Part shown: positions 1 through 11,815 of the stretch, piece by piece | Numbering within the stretch: position 1 is the stretch's first letter | Layout: every line of letters starts with the position of its first letter | Assembly: GCA_036583965.1 (NCBI GenBank) | Contig: JAZBQD010000027.1 | Span: 23,071,001-23,135,000, forward strand | Reading direction: 5' to 3' | DNA length: 64,000 bases | Origin: Prunella strophiata | Taxonomy: Eukaryota; Chordata; Aves; Passeriformes; Prunellidae | Position numbers and translations under genes: made by a program | Notes under the pieces: generated by a model | Told to the model about the DNA's origin: nothing | Seen by the model: the letters and a program-made list of their open reading frames with translations, nothing else | The model's database searches: none

Positions 1-2649
1 AAAGAATCAATATTCCCTTACTACATGAAGACATAAATGCCTTGGATTGAAACAGTGGCAGAGGTTAATGAATGTGAAATGAGTTCACCCAAGGGTACCT
101 AAGAACAGGGAAGAATGTGAAACACCAACAAGTGGCACAGCTTTCTACTACAGCCTCTGCAGAAGCTTTATGTTTGCTATTTCACCTAAAGAACATGAAT
201 TATGAATCTGGTTTGTTACAAAATGTAGGTAACTGAGACAGGTTCCTAGGATGGAAGGAAGCCAGGGAGGGTCTAATACAGAGCACCTTCAGACTCACTG
301 ATTACTTGTTACCATATCATCATGTATATAATTACATTTAATTTATTCCAGTATGCACAGTTACATGTGCATAGGAAGCTGTTAATCAATTTCCTGTTAA
401 TGCATAGAAATGTCTGAAAGAAAAGCACAAACTGCTTAGAGTAACACCTTTCATTTCAAGCTGGCAACTGAAGCTACATCAGTAAATTTCTGTCAGGAAA
501 CTCCAACTGCATCTGGTACATCAAGTGCTTCTGGAGCACCTTTAGCTTATACAGAATTATGATGGATTCAATTCCAAATGTGAAACTTGTAGAGGTTATG
601 AAGAGCCATTTGTCAGAGAGAATTAAGCACACAACAATTTGCATCATTCCAGAAGTTAATGAGGAACTCTAGCTCATGTACTTGCTGCAAACCAAAGGAA
701 CTCATACAAATGTACTCAGATCCACCTCACCTGGAGCTCTGACAATGAAACTGCAGCACTGTGGGCTCTGAGGCTGCACTCTGCCAGCACTGGCTTATCT
801 TTGTGTTTCAGCTCAAGAGTCTGAGAACTCACACAGTTTTATACTGTAAACTCTGTACAGGATCATGTAAAAACAGATTAATACTGGTTTGCTTCTGCAA
901 CAGAGCCACTGCATGGCTACAGCTCAATGAAATCAACAGCACCTACAATAAAAGCAGGTTTTAAAAGAGACTTCAAGAATTCATACTGTAATTTCTTCCC
1001 CACAACATTTTAGTATCACAACCAGTTGGACTCTACACTCATATCTTACTTCAAAATGATGAAAGGTCAGGCTTGATCACAAGTTCTCTAGAAAAACTGT
1101 AGAGCAAAGTACAAAGACTGATACATCAAATTAAACATTTGAGAGAAGTGGGACTCACAGAAGCAAACCCTTCCTCTGAGAACCTGGAGACACTACAGCA
1201 TAATAAGGCAGTTAAAAATCAGTAATTAATTCCTCATTTATTCCCACAACAAACTACAGACAGATTTTAAAAACAGTAATAAATTTCAAGTGGCTAAAAC
1301 ATGAGGATGAATGCACACAATCCTAACTTGATTACTTGGAAAGTGAATCAGAGAGTCAATATAGATGTTTTAGACTAAGAAATGTTGTATTTGATTGTAG
1401 TAAAACATGTGGAAGCACAAGGTGAGGACAAATGTCTTTGGCAGGTTTTAGTAAGCCCCTAGCAGCTCATGTGGTAATTAGTTTTTAATAAAGGTATTTA
1501 ATGTATGCTTAAAAGTCTAACCAGAACTTAAGATAAAATATGTTTTATGCAAGATGAACTTTTTTGTAAGAAATAGGAGAGAAATCAAAAGTATGAAAGG
1601 CGTCTAGAGAGGAGGAAGAGAAAGAAGCCAAAAATCTTAATGATTAAATGACAAGTGAGGTCCAAATTAGACTACATCAGGTGTGAAAGATATGGAAATC
1701 TTGAGAATGAATGACTCATTACATGACCAATAATACTGGGAAAATGAGTTCATAGGAGAATGGAGTGTAGGGAGTATGACACCACAAGGAAATAATCTCC
1801 TACCAGAGAACATAGAGAAACCCATGAGTGACACATTAAGGGACTTTTGACCTATTCAGAAATCAGGCTTTTGAAACTTCCTCATTAAGGAACAGCTGTT
1901 TTGATAGTCAGTCAAATGACCTAATTTATTCACCAGCTTCACTGAAATTAATTACTCCACCATTATCCTGAGCAACAAAATGAAAGGGAGAAGAACAGCC
2001 CAGCCTCTATTAATGATGCTGTAATATTGGAACTGCAACCAAGCATATTCCTAAAAGGGAGGACTCCTCACACATTAATTTTCTGTCCTGTTACAATGTC
2101 ACATTCTCTGGTTTCTTCTGCCTCCCTGTTCTAAAGAAGTAGAGCTCCAACAGTTTCAATGCAGTCAGACTTTGCCACTCATACATGCTTTTCATTAAAT
2201 TACTAGAAAAAATTAAAATAAAAACAAAGCTGGCATGAAATTAGGTTACACAGTATGAAATTATTTACAGCAGCCCTCCAAGTCCTGCATCAGGGAAAGT
2301 CACAGAGTCTGGGACTGCAGAATTTATGCAGCTTGACTGTACTACATCTGGAGGTCGACAGCTGGTTATTATGTACACCTAATTTACCCAAGCTGTAAAT
2401 ACCACAAGTAGAGGAATCTACTCACCTAAGGCTTGTGGTTCAGTTGGTTTAGCATTTTATGTTTAAAACAAAACATAGAATAAATTACTGATCCAACTCT
2501 CCCCCACACTTCGTCAGCAGCACACAATGCTCCACAGCTTACATACACCAAATGGAGCATCTTTGATCTAATTACAAATCTGGCAATGAACCTGACATCC
2601 AATTGCTTTTGAGAACAATTGCAATCATAATTCTAAATTATAGCAGTTC
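1..2649. other. Non-coding AT-rich unique sequence
   Basis: No gene, transposon or long repeat is recognisable here. Open frames are under 70 codons and show no domain or splice-bounded structure, so I read them as chance frames. Base composition is AT-rich and CpG-poor, as in avian intergenic or intronic DNA. Confidence 0.65.
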
Positions 2650-3020
2650 TTAGGTAAATGACAAAAGATATTGGAACAATTAGACTACAACTGACAACAA
2701 AAGACTACTTACAGCCTTCAACAAGTAGGAAAAGCTCCCGGCAAACTGATTTTTTCCAAGGGATGACAGTGGAGGTACAACTGACACCGAATGAAGGCTT
2801 CAACCAGCAGCACTTCATTGTTCTTCAGGTGCAGCCTTTTATACCCCTCATCCTAAATGCACTGCACCTGTGTGCCCTCTGTTCCCTTTGTGACTGGTCA
2901 GTGCCCCTGGGCACCCATTACCTTTAACACCTTTCACCTGTCCTGCACAGCTGCAGCCAATTCTGCATGAGATGAGGCTCAGCTGCAGCCCCACTCCCAA
3001 TTACCACAAACTGTGCCTGC
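2650..3020 (-). promoter_or_regulatory. LTR-like or promoter-like segment with TATA box (minus strand)
   Basis: Read on the minus strand, this segment has a canonical TATA box in good context (GGTATAAAAGG, 2845-2835). It is preceded by a GC-richer stretch holding two copies of CAGCTGCAGCC (about 2948-2958 and 2981-2991). About 130 bases downstream lies a near-consensus splice donor, GTAAGT (2712-2707). This order (GC-richer upstream part, TATA, short leader, donor) is typical of a decayed retroviral LTR with its leader, or of a small TATA promoter. I could not find TG...CA ends or a target-site duplication, so the element type and limits are inferred. The plus-strand 89-codon frame overlapping it (2658-2927) has no recognisable domain. 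Confidence 0.3.
2837..2843 (-). promoter_or_regulatory. TATA box (minus strand)
   Basis: The minus strand reads TATAAAA inside GGTATAAAAGG. If functional, transcription would start near 2812 and run toward lower coordinates, into the GTAAGT donor at 2712-2707. The match is seen directly; activity is inferred. Confidence 0.4.
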
Positions 3021-3436
3021 AAAGGGATACTGAAATTAATTGAATATATGCTAACTCAAACCCCAAGAAGAATACTGGAAAGTACAATAATAATAATAAT
3101 ATTTTGCATACCCATGCTAATTCCCATTCAGGTATCACTCTGCATATGCAAACAGTGACTTCAACTCCACAATGGCCTTATGAGGATATGTCTAAGCATA
3201 ATTAGTAAAAGTAAATTGACTACAGACAAAAGCATTTGAGGAGAGAGATTTTCTAGATAATAGTTCTCAACCTCACTGAAAAATGGAAGGTAAATATTTC
3301 TAAGAAACTTTTTTGTTCCATTTTTATTTTAATCACAAAACCCCATGCATATACAGAAATGCTGAGCAAGTTTCTCTTCATGTTACTTCCAGGATTAAAA
3401 GTCAATTTTTCACTTTCTCACAATTCTCAGTGCACA
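3021..3436. other. Non-coding spacer with short (AAT)n run
   Basis: Unique AT-rich sequence. The only structure is a short AAT microsatellite at about 3086-3102. No gene is visible. Confidence 0.6.
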
Positions 3437-3893
3437 AATCATAGAAAGGCCTGTGCTGGAAGGGCCCTTAAGGATCAGCTCATTCCAACAGACCCTTCCT
3501 CCATGGACAGGCACACCCTTCCACCAGAGCAGGCAGCTCAGAGCCCCATCCAACCTGGCCTTGCACACTTCCAGGCATGGAGGCATGCACAGCTTCTCTG
3601 GGCAGCCTGTGCCAGAGCCCCACCACACTCTGAGTTAAGAACTTCTTCCCAACATCTAATCTAAATTCCTCAGCTTTGGTTTGAAAGCCATTCTGCCTTG
3701 TCCTGTCACTGCCTGCCCACGTCAGAAGTCCCTTTCCCCTTTAAGTGCTGGAAGAAATGAAGTAATTGAGGTCTCCCCAGAGCCTTCTCCTCCTCAGGCT
3801 GAACAGCCCCAGCAAATCTCTGTAGGAGAGGAGCTCCAGCCCTCTGAGCATCTTTGTGGCCTTCTCTGGACCTGCTCTAACAGATTCGCATTT
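3437..3893 (-). mobile_element. CR1 LINE, 3'-end fragment (5'-truncated), minus strand
   Basis: This is a truncated non-LTR retrotransposon copy of the CR1 family, the dominant LINE of birds. On the minus strand it begins with the CR1 phrases AGGTCCAGAGAAGGCC and CTGGAGCTCCTCTCC, passes through the wording around GAACTTCTTCCC (as read on plus, 3640-3652), and ends at TTCTATGATT, the 3' terminal repeat unit typical of CR1 (plus strand AATCATAGAA at 3438-3447). Only the last 450 bases or so are present, covering the distal end of the reverse-transcriptase ORF and the 3' UTR. Full CR1 is about 4.5 kb, and severe 5' truncation is usual. The copy has scattered substitutions and is not mobile. Plus and minus frames of 60-125 codons crossing it are chance frames. 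Family assignment rests on remembered consensus phrases. Confidence 0.92.
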
Positions 3894-5224
3894 TATTTTT
3901 TTTTAATCAAATGGTTTATTATTTTTTTGGGCTTATCAGGCTTATGCAAGAAACAGGGTATAAAAATCAACTGGTATTATACTTTCTGCAAAAGCCAAGT
4001 TGAGCTGTTATCACTGTCTCCTGTGGCCATCCATCTTCACTCTAAAGGAATATGAACCAGAAATTTTACAGATCTTTCTAAAAATTAAAACTGACATCTT
4101 AAAATGAAATACTAATATTTTCAAATTCTTCAAACTTATTTTTAGTGAGCCAATTATTTTGAAAACTACTTTCTTCATAGAGAGGAATATATAACAGGTT
4201 GGGAGTTTTTAACATCTGGGAAGAAATATAGCAAGTAAAAATTGAAAAATCCCCAAGGTTCTGGAACTACTTAGAGAACTCATTCTAAACTCAGCTGCCA
4301 ACAAAAGCAGGTCATTACTTTGCCAACTTCAACTCACTGAGATTGCTAAATCAAGCCATCATTTTTTATTCCATCAAAGAGGTGTGCAAAGAAATACAAT
4401 AAGAGCCAGACTAAAATTCCACTACCTGCCATCACTCTATTATGCCATTACATTTCTTGTGAATATATTTCATCTTATCCAAGTGTTCACCCTTGCCCTC
4501 AGCTTGTTGCTCTTTCTCAGACATCACTTATTCAGATTGCATGTATTTATCTTCTTAATGTTACCTCACAAATCATTCTCTGAGATAAAAATTCTTATTT
4601 TTCTTCATTCTCATTCTCTCTTCGTTCTCTCTCCTTCAGCTCATCTCTTTTCAGACAATTGTATTGGTTTTCATTGAATGCAAAATCTTAATAATATATT
4701 ATAAAAGCTGATTTTGGTGCTGTTGAAGAGGAACAAAACTATGTAGCAATAGTTGGTGGGTTTTTTTTAAATAATGACTGAAGACTGTAGCAGTTTCTGG
4801 GGAAGTTCCAAGCAATCCTTCCCACAACTGTAAATATTTTCTCCCCATTATTGTACATACCTGTTCCTCTGAGTTTTATTTGCACCCCATATGTTTATAT
4901 AGTACACAGAGAATGGAAAGATGCCTCTAAAAAAATATGGGGTGATATAATCTCATTGAATAGGATCTTCTCCACCTTAAGATATAAAAGAATGAAAAAT
5001 CCAGGTTATCCTCTAGAAATGGAATCTCTCAATTTCCTAATGAAGATTCTGATTCTCTACTCACATAAATAAAAAGTTATTAATATAAAAAGGTTTAGAT
5101 CAGATTCAAAGCTGAAAAGCCCTTGATGGGTTAGAACAGTTCAATCAAGACTCAGCACAGACACTGTGTGCACTTGCCACAGTGCACATGAACATTGTAA
5201 GAGATAATTTAAAATGTGTAATAT
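3894..5224. other. Non-coding AT-rich sequence
   Basis: A T-rich run (about 3891-3903) abuts the truncated end of the CR1 copy. Beyond that, no gene or repeat family is recognised. The 97-codon frame at 4384-4677 is leucine- and phenylalanine-rich because of local pyrimidine bias and has no recognised domain. Confidence 0.6.
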
Positions 5225-5425
5225 AAAATTTTATGCAGTGGATCTGTTAGATACATTATTTATATGCTTCATACACTTGTAACATGCTATATATATAGTT
5301 ATATACAACATATTTATAACATAATTGCAATATATTATGTATCTAACATATAACACATAATATATAACAAATCATAGCTCTCATGTAACATAGGTTATTA
5401 CATTACATATGCTATACATTTAACT
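5225..5425. repeat. AT-rich low-complexity tract (TATA/ATATAAC-rich)
   Basis: About 200 bases built almost entirely from TATAT, ATAACATA and TAACATAT words in irregular tandem. A short (TG)n-like stretch with TTTG interruption follows at 5425-5442. Low complexity is seen directly; there is no sign of a gene. Confidence 0.75.
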
Positions 5426-5442
5426 TGTGTGTGTTTGTGTGC

Positions 5443-7476
5443 ACCACAAATCTCAAGCAGAGCTCCTCCTGTTTACAGCACTTGCTGTTATAAAATGTTA
5501 TGACTTTAACATCTTCAACCTCAAAATTAGTGTTCAATTAATCTGTTGGTACTGTTTTAAACCTGATGGACTTGATGCAATTTTCTGTTCTTATTTTCCA
5601 CAAATGATTTTCACTCTCTAAGCTTGGCCTTAAAATCCTCCTTAAGCTGCTGGATGAATTTTGCTGGCCTGTCACCCCTGTAGCACTTTTTGCTAAATTG
5701 TGGTACACATTAACTCCAATATAATGTCAAATACATTACTCTAAAACAGCTCTTTGACATATAGAATCAGCAACCCAGTTAACCAGGTTAACCTTTTATC
5801 TCTTTCTTCCCATTTTCCTTTAAGCAGTTTCTTCTCTTAAAAATGCTTTAGGAATAAAATTTCCTGTATGCTGCTCTTACACAGAGAAGTTAAATGTAAG
5901 TCCATTATGATCTCTAGTACATCTTGAGTCAGGTCTAAATAATTGAGTGCTACATCTACTTTTGAAGATTTCCTAACTTATTTCTCTGAAAAGGACTGAC
6001 TCGAATTCTAGATATGTCAGAAGCAAGCATTCTGTCCTGATATGACATTTATTCAAGATTTATGAAGTTAGTTGAAGCTTCCCATTATTACTGTACTTTG
6101 CAGTCTCCTTAATCTTTTGTGTTTCATGATCTTTCTCCCTTACCATCACTGCGTGGAGAGAGCACAGACCTGATGTGATTCTCTCTGGAATTGGATATTA
6201 CATTTAAATCCACAGAGGCTCTGTGGTACTGCTGAAAGAGTCACCTTATCTCTCTGATCTGACTATCTCTTTTGATATATCATGCCCATCATGAACTGTA
6301 AAATCCACTATAAAGGTACAAAAAACCATCTATTTTGGAACCATTTGATCAAGCATTCCTATCATGATGATGATTTTATCACTGTGCTTGTTTCAGTGCA
6401 CACTTAAATTCAGTCACTTGACAGCAGCCTGTAGGAATGGAGCATTTATGCAGAAGTACACGTGATGAAGTCTATTCACATGTACCTTTCACAACTGAAA
6501 TTTTGTAAAAATGTTCTTTCCAATTTCCTACTCCCTTGTTTGCTTAGTTAGTATCTGTGTGCTCTACCTTTTTCTTGGAATAAGTAGGATTTAGAACTTA
6601 ATCCTGAAATTAAAGACCCTCCTGTACCATTTGTATTAAGTGCCTGCATACAGAAAATGCTTAAAAAATAACACAACAAAGCATATATTGTGTTAGAGAC
6701 ACCGAGGAATATTTAAGAGAAGAAATAAACCTGTTCTGGTCCCTAATTTATCTTTCCTCTTAGTTATGCAGGTTTTGCCTCCCCTCACCATGTAGTAGCT
6801 TATACAGCCAGCTACTGTAATACAATAATTTATTTTTCCTTGAAAAAAGAACTTAAAATCTACAGATGTGTATTTCACATTTAAATTTTATAATAATGAA
6901 AACTTTTCTTGAAAATGTGAAGTCAGTAGATGAAATAAGGTCTGTGTTAGTACATAGTTCTCTTTCATGTGACATAAATGAGAAGCAGTAATACCAAACG
7001 TGAGTATTGAAAATTCTGAAGAAAACTCAGTTGGGTCACAAGTTGCAGGCTGATGGTTGAGCTCATAAGTAAAAGGCAAAGAATCTGTCACAGTGTAAAG
7101 CCAGAATTAGGGTATGTCAACAGTTTTTCCAATTCACTGATATTAATGACATTAGGATCAGAAAACTAATGGCCATATTGATTGATTAGAAGTTTTGTTT
7201 GATTTAAGTGCATTCATAGGCTAAGAACAACCTATTTTTCTACTTATTTCTACTAATCACAAACACTTGAGATGGTTATTTAAACACCTTTATGACTGCC
7301 CTGCAGGCCCTCAGTGTTATTTTCCTGACATAATGTGTTTTTCTGACTTTCCCATTATGTTTGTAAAGAAAGCAACAAAAAGAATAAAAATATATAAATT
7401 CCAAATAGCAGCTGCCTGTAGTTTGTTTTCCATTACCTAAATTGATTTATAATGCCTGTAAGATGCATTTCACTGT
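5443..7476. other. Non-coding AT-rich sequence
   Basis: Unique sequence with no recognisable gene, RNA or transposon. Small open frames on both strands (60-67 codons) show no domain, signal peptide or splice-bounded structure. Confidence 0.6.
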
Positions 7477-7850
7477 GGAGCTCTATATTGTATAAGCACT
7501 CAGCAGGCTCACTCCATTCTGGTTATAAAAGCTTGAGCTCCATCTCAGGAACTTTGTATCCTTCAGACACGGGGAGTTTACAATTCCAACTCCCACGGCA
7601 TTGATTAAAACCATCAGAGACTCAGAGCACTGAGATGAGAGGTGATTTGCACCTCAGAGAACAGAGTGATTCTGAGGGCTCTGAGTGGCACAGAGCCACC
7701 AGCAGGGTTTGCCCTGGAACCTGCAGATACTCCTGATGCAAGGAAAGCCACTGCCCTGTGCCAAGAGCAGACCCAGCTGGCTCCTGAATGCTGAACACCA
7801 AACTCTGAGCTCTGAATGCTGAGCATCCTAATGGAATGCCACTCAAGGCA
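7477..7850. other. GC-richer patch with TATA motif and short inverted/direct repeats
   Basis: This patch is GC-richer than its flanks. It starts with a plus-strand TATA-like motif, TTATAAAAGC (about 7523-7532). It contains an inverted repeat GGCTCTG/CAGAGCC with a 7-base loop (7677-7697) and two copies of CTGAATGCTGA (7784-7794 and 7812-7822). Two overlapping minus-strand frames of about 90 codons look fortuitous. It may be an old decayed LTR or a transcribed non-coding segment; I could not find element ends. Confidence 0.3.
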
Positions 7851-8687
7851 TCTAATTCTGCTAACAAGGAGTCTAACTTCATTCAAAGTTTCTGCTACAG
7901 AAGTTTTGTCTTCATATTACAGTAATAAATGGCAAATGTCCCCAGTTCTAAAAGTGTTTGTCACTGCCAAAGCTTTTCTGAAGACAGCTTTCCACAAATC
8001 CCCCAAGTGCAGAGCATGGCAATTTGAATATATCTTTTAAAAAGTATATTACCTCTGCCACTTAGTTATACAATTATATCTCTGTTGGCACTCAGTTTTC
8101 CTGTGAAATCCATTCAAATGCACATTGTTACCTAAGAGGATTCACTTTTTTCTTGCTCTAGCAGCATTTTCAGGAGGAAACAAGTTTTATACAAACATTT
8201 CTATAACAGATTAATAAATTGTAAGGTTTCTCTAAGCATGTACATTGGGACATGCAATGCTGCAATCATTGTATGAAATTCATCCAACTTGCTCTAATCC
8301 CTTACAGAAAACAGAGTTGAAATATATATTCAGGGGAAATAATATACATTTCAGAAATTTAGCAACTCTCTGGTTGATTCTGCAGGACTATGTTCTGATT
8401 TCTCAATAGACAGTGATAAATTAAAAATCTGTTTGCATTTAGCACAGTGAAATGAAGTGCTTTTCTTCTCTCAGTAATATTCTGGATGGAATGGCAAGTC
8501 AATAAAAACAGGGCAGCAATGCCATGTCAGAGTAAGTCATGAACCCAGTATTCAGTGTTGTTTCATAATTCAGGCTTGAGGATGATTTGTGCATCAAGCC
8601 AGAGTTTGCTCATAGATCCTGCAGACCCATAAATCATACAAATCAAATTACCAAACTGAATCCATGACAATTTAAAGGAAAATAATA
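7851..8687. other. Non-coding AT-rich sequence
   Basis: Nothing recognisable; unique AT-rich DNA with only short chance frames. Confidence 0.6.
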
Positions 8688-8770
8688 AAAGATTAAAAAA
8701 TAAAATAAAATAAACCAAATTAAATTAAATTAAATTTTTAAAATAAAATAAAATATAATGTAATAAAATC
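8688..8770. repeat. Compound (AAAAT)n / (AAATT)n microsatellite
   Basis: An A-rich pentanucleotide tract. AAAAT units (about 8694-8714) are followed by four AAATT units (8717-8736), then more AAAAT and ATAAT units. The repeats are interrupted, which suggests an old microsatellite. Confidence 0.85.
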
Positions 8771-11700
8771 AAATAACCAAAAGAGTATCTTGAAATGTTT
8801 GCTGTCAGTAATTTGATGGTGCTTTGACTGTCATACACACAACATCATTATACACTTTTAGGTCTTTTAGCTCATTCCTTTAGCCCTAAATTTATTTGGA
8901 ATGACAAGTTAAACATATTGGCTTTTTAACACATCCATTTAATGAGAACAACATTTACCACATACTTTTTTTCAGTCCTATTCCATGATAAGATTTGGTA
9001 GGAAAAGATAAAAACCTTAAGTTAGTGAGACTGCAGGCACCACAGCTTCTTGAGATACAGTGAAAGAATAAAATGAGCAGAGTCAGATAAAACCATCTAT
9101 TATTCTTTTTTTATTACAACAGACTCTTTGGAGAAAATACTCTCTTTCTTTGCCCAAGGCTATATCCAGCCCTGCCTAAGGCAGTTTCTAAACTAGTGAT
9201 AACTATTTTTTAGTCCTAACATTTAGGAATTTATAGGATTCCTAACTTAACACTAGAAATGAACCTGCATCCCTAGTTTTCAAACATTTAGTAATTATAC
9301 TTAGGGTCATTGAGCAACTCAGCTATAACTTATTTGTTGATATTGCACGTAGTGACCTCAGTTCTGACTCTGACAATTTGCTACTTAAACACTTATCCTC
9401 TGGAATTGAGAGTGAAAGACCACAGATTATCCAGTTTATTTAAAGAGAGTTATAATCTTTTCTCTGTAAAAAAACTGGAAAAAAAACTTCACTACTTAAT
9501 GATGAAAATTGCCCTTAACTGAGTTAACAAAGATAATATCCCCTGATCTTAACAGTAAAAATTCTAGCTGTGGTTGAACTGCTGGTCAAAAACAGTAAAA
9601 AAAAATTATTGAAAATTCCAAGGTATGTAACTCTGCTGATGGGAAAGAACTAATAATCACAAAGGGCTAAAGAGTCAGGAGTCACAAAGTTATGAAGTCA
9701 CCCATTTGATTTCCTTAAATCAAGACAGCAAAAAATTGCTGTCATTTGTCTCAAATCACAGTAACTCCAAATTTTGGAAATAAAGACTGGATATGTAATT
9801 GTACAACTACTATCCTGAAATAGTAGATCCTAAAAGTCAGGACTATTTCCAGAGCTGGAGCCTTGAAGTAGAGCTTAACACTTCTTGGCAACTGTATGGT
9901 GTTTTAACAGTTGTTATCCCCATTATTTTTGGCTTCAGGGATCTTTTTAATTAGGCTCATTAGTAAATAAGGCAAACAGTCCATGAACTCCAGAATCACA
10001 AAGTGTTTATAATTGGATTACATAACTTTTATGATTGGATCTTCTCTTTCTAATGCAAATTTCTTTTCCATTTGGGAACTCTCTGGAGCAGCTAATGATT
10101 AGCTCTCTGAGCAGCTCAAACTTACTTATTCTTTGATATTATCCACTAAATGCTTTAGGAAAATATTACTGAGATGGAACAAAATTCTGCATTTCAGACT
10201 CAGTGTAGTAAAGATGAGGAAACAAATAACTAAGCAACCAGCCAAGAAACCCCAAAAGTAGAACAGTAAGTTCAGTACTAAGCTGATTGTGAATAACCCA
10301 CATAGAGGAACCAGGTAACCCTGGGAAACAGTCCTGGCTCACTCTGATCATCAATTTTCTGAGAGAAAGGGTCGTTGTCCAGGAACTAGGACAATGAATT
10401 CTCTTACATAATCTTCATTTCCTTCACCAATTCTTTCTCTCACCTCCCATGACAGAATTTTTTTGCCACTTAACACAAAAATGCAAAAGCTTTTAGTCCC
10501 AGTTTCTCACTGATTGTTGATCAGCTGTCTCTTGTTTATGTTAAAGAAAATCAAAGCAGAGTGATGTAACTCTCCTGCAGCTGGTTTGTTTGTAAAAGGC
10601 AGAAGTATTATCAGCTATGCCAGATTCCATGGCCAGGAATACATTCCTGAGAGGAGCAGTTTCCACTGGAATTAACTGGAAACCTCACAGATTTGGCAGA
10701 CATTCCCAATCTGCTTCCCAAAAAGGTTTCATGCAGTTCCTTGATGCCACTTTTCAGAACAAGCTCTAAGGAAAGCAGAAGATAACTTATTATTTTATTT
10801 AAGAAATGAGCATAACCCAAATGCATTTTCTGATTAGTTTTGCTCCCCACTTGCCATTACAGTACAAGACTGGAGAGAGATTTCCAGGTTTCACTTATAG
10901 GGGATTTTTTTTTAAAGGGTATTTAGAGATATTGAAAAATCACAGAAGAACAAGCAGCAATGCCTTCAATTCAAACACAAAAATAAGTCTACTAATACCT
11001 GAGAGAAGTGTGGTTTTTTTTGAAGAACTGACCAAAAAAAAATTTCCAAGCACAATTTCTTTCTTTTTTTAAATCTGAATTTTTTTTTCTTCAGAGCATC
11101 CTGAAAACTGAGACAAATGAAAGTGCATCTACTAAGAACAGTCAAAAAAAGTGTTACTCATGAGTCTCAATGCCTCCCATTCTGAGTCCACCAAGTTTCT
11201 TCACATTTTTTCCCCAATAATCATTTGAGAGTAGAAAGGAACTTGCTGTATAAAAATGAGTTGGCATTTAGATGGATATCTGCATATAGATTAATATGTT
11301 AATTACACTCATGAGCTGCATATAATGATATTTGCAGAGAACACTTAATGCTAGCCTTGAGTAGTGGATGTATCTGAACACATCAAGCTCTTTTTGGAAC
11401 TTGTCATTTATATAAGCTTACAAATAATTAAAAAGATGAATTTATTTTTACCTGTTGAATTTATTTCTTGCCTGAATTTATTTTTACCTCTTTTTTTAAA
11501 GAGAATTTCTTGGAAATATTACAACCTAAGCAGTAGGAATTGTGAGGTCTGATAAAAGAGATTAAGACCAAAACCAGACAAGAAGAGAATCATCAATACA
11601 TCTTCAAGATTAAGAACATTTCTGCTTTACCTGGTGTTCTAGGTTGCTGCTACTTTGTTATGGTCAGGTATACAATAGTAAGGTACAAAATATCTCCATA

Positions 11701-11799
11701 GATTTGGGTCAAGATTTTCAAAAACGTTCAGACAAAAATTCCTAAACTTTCAGAGGATAAAACTTTCTGAAAAGTTTTGTCCTTTTAAAATCATGGAGG

Positions 11800-11815
11800 A
11801 AAAAAAAAAAAAAAA
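11800..11815. repeat. Poly-A run (A16)
   Basis: Sixteen consecutive A followed by CCC. No AATAAA signal lies immediately upstream, so this is a simple homopolymer rather than a clear retroposon tail. Confidence 0.9.

Noticed and set aside
3410..4055. Several 60-124-codon frames on both strands
   Set aside because: They lie in the CR1 fragment at 3437-3893, whose GC-richer sequence keeps frames open. None matches the CR1 reverse transcriptase in frame over a useful length.
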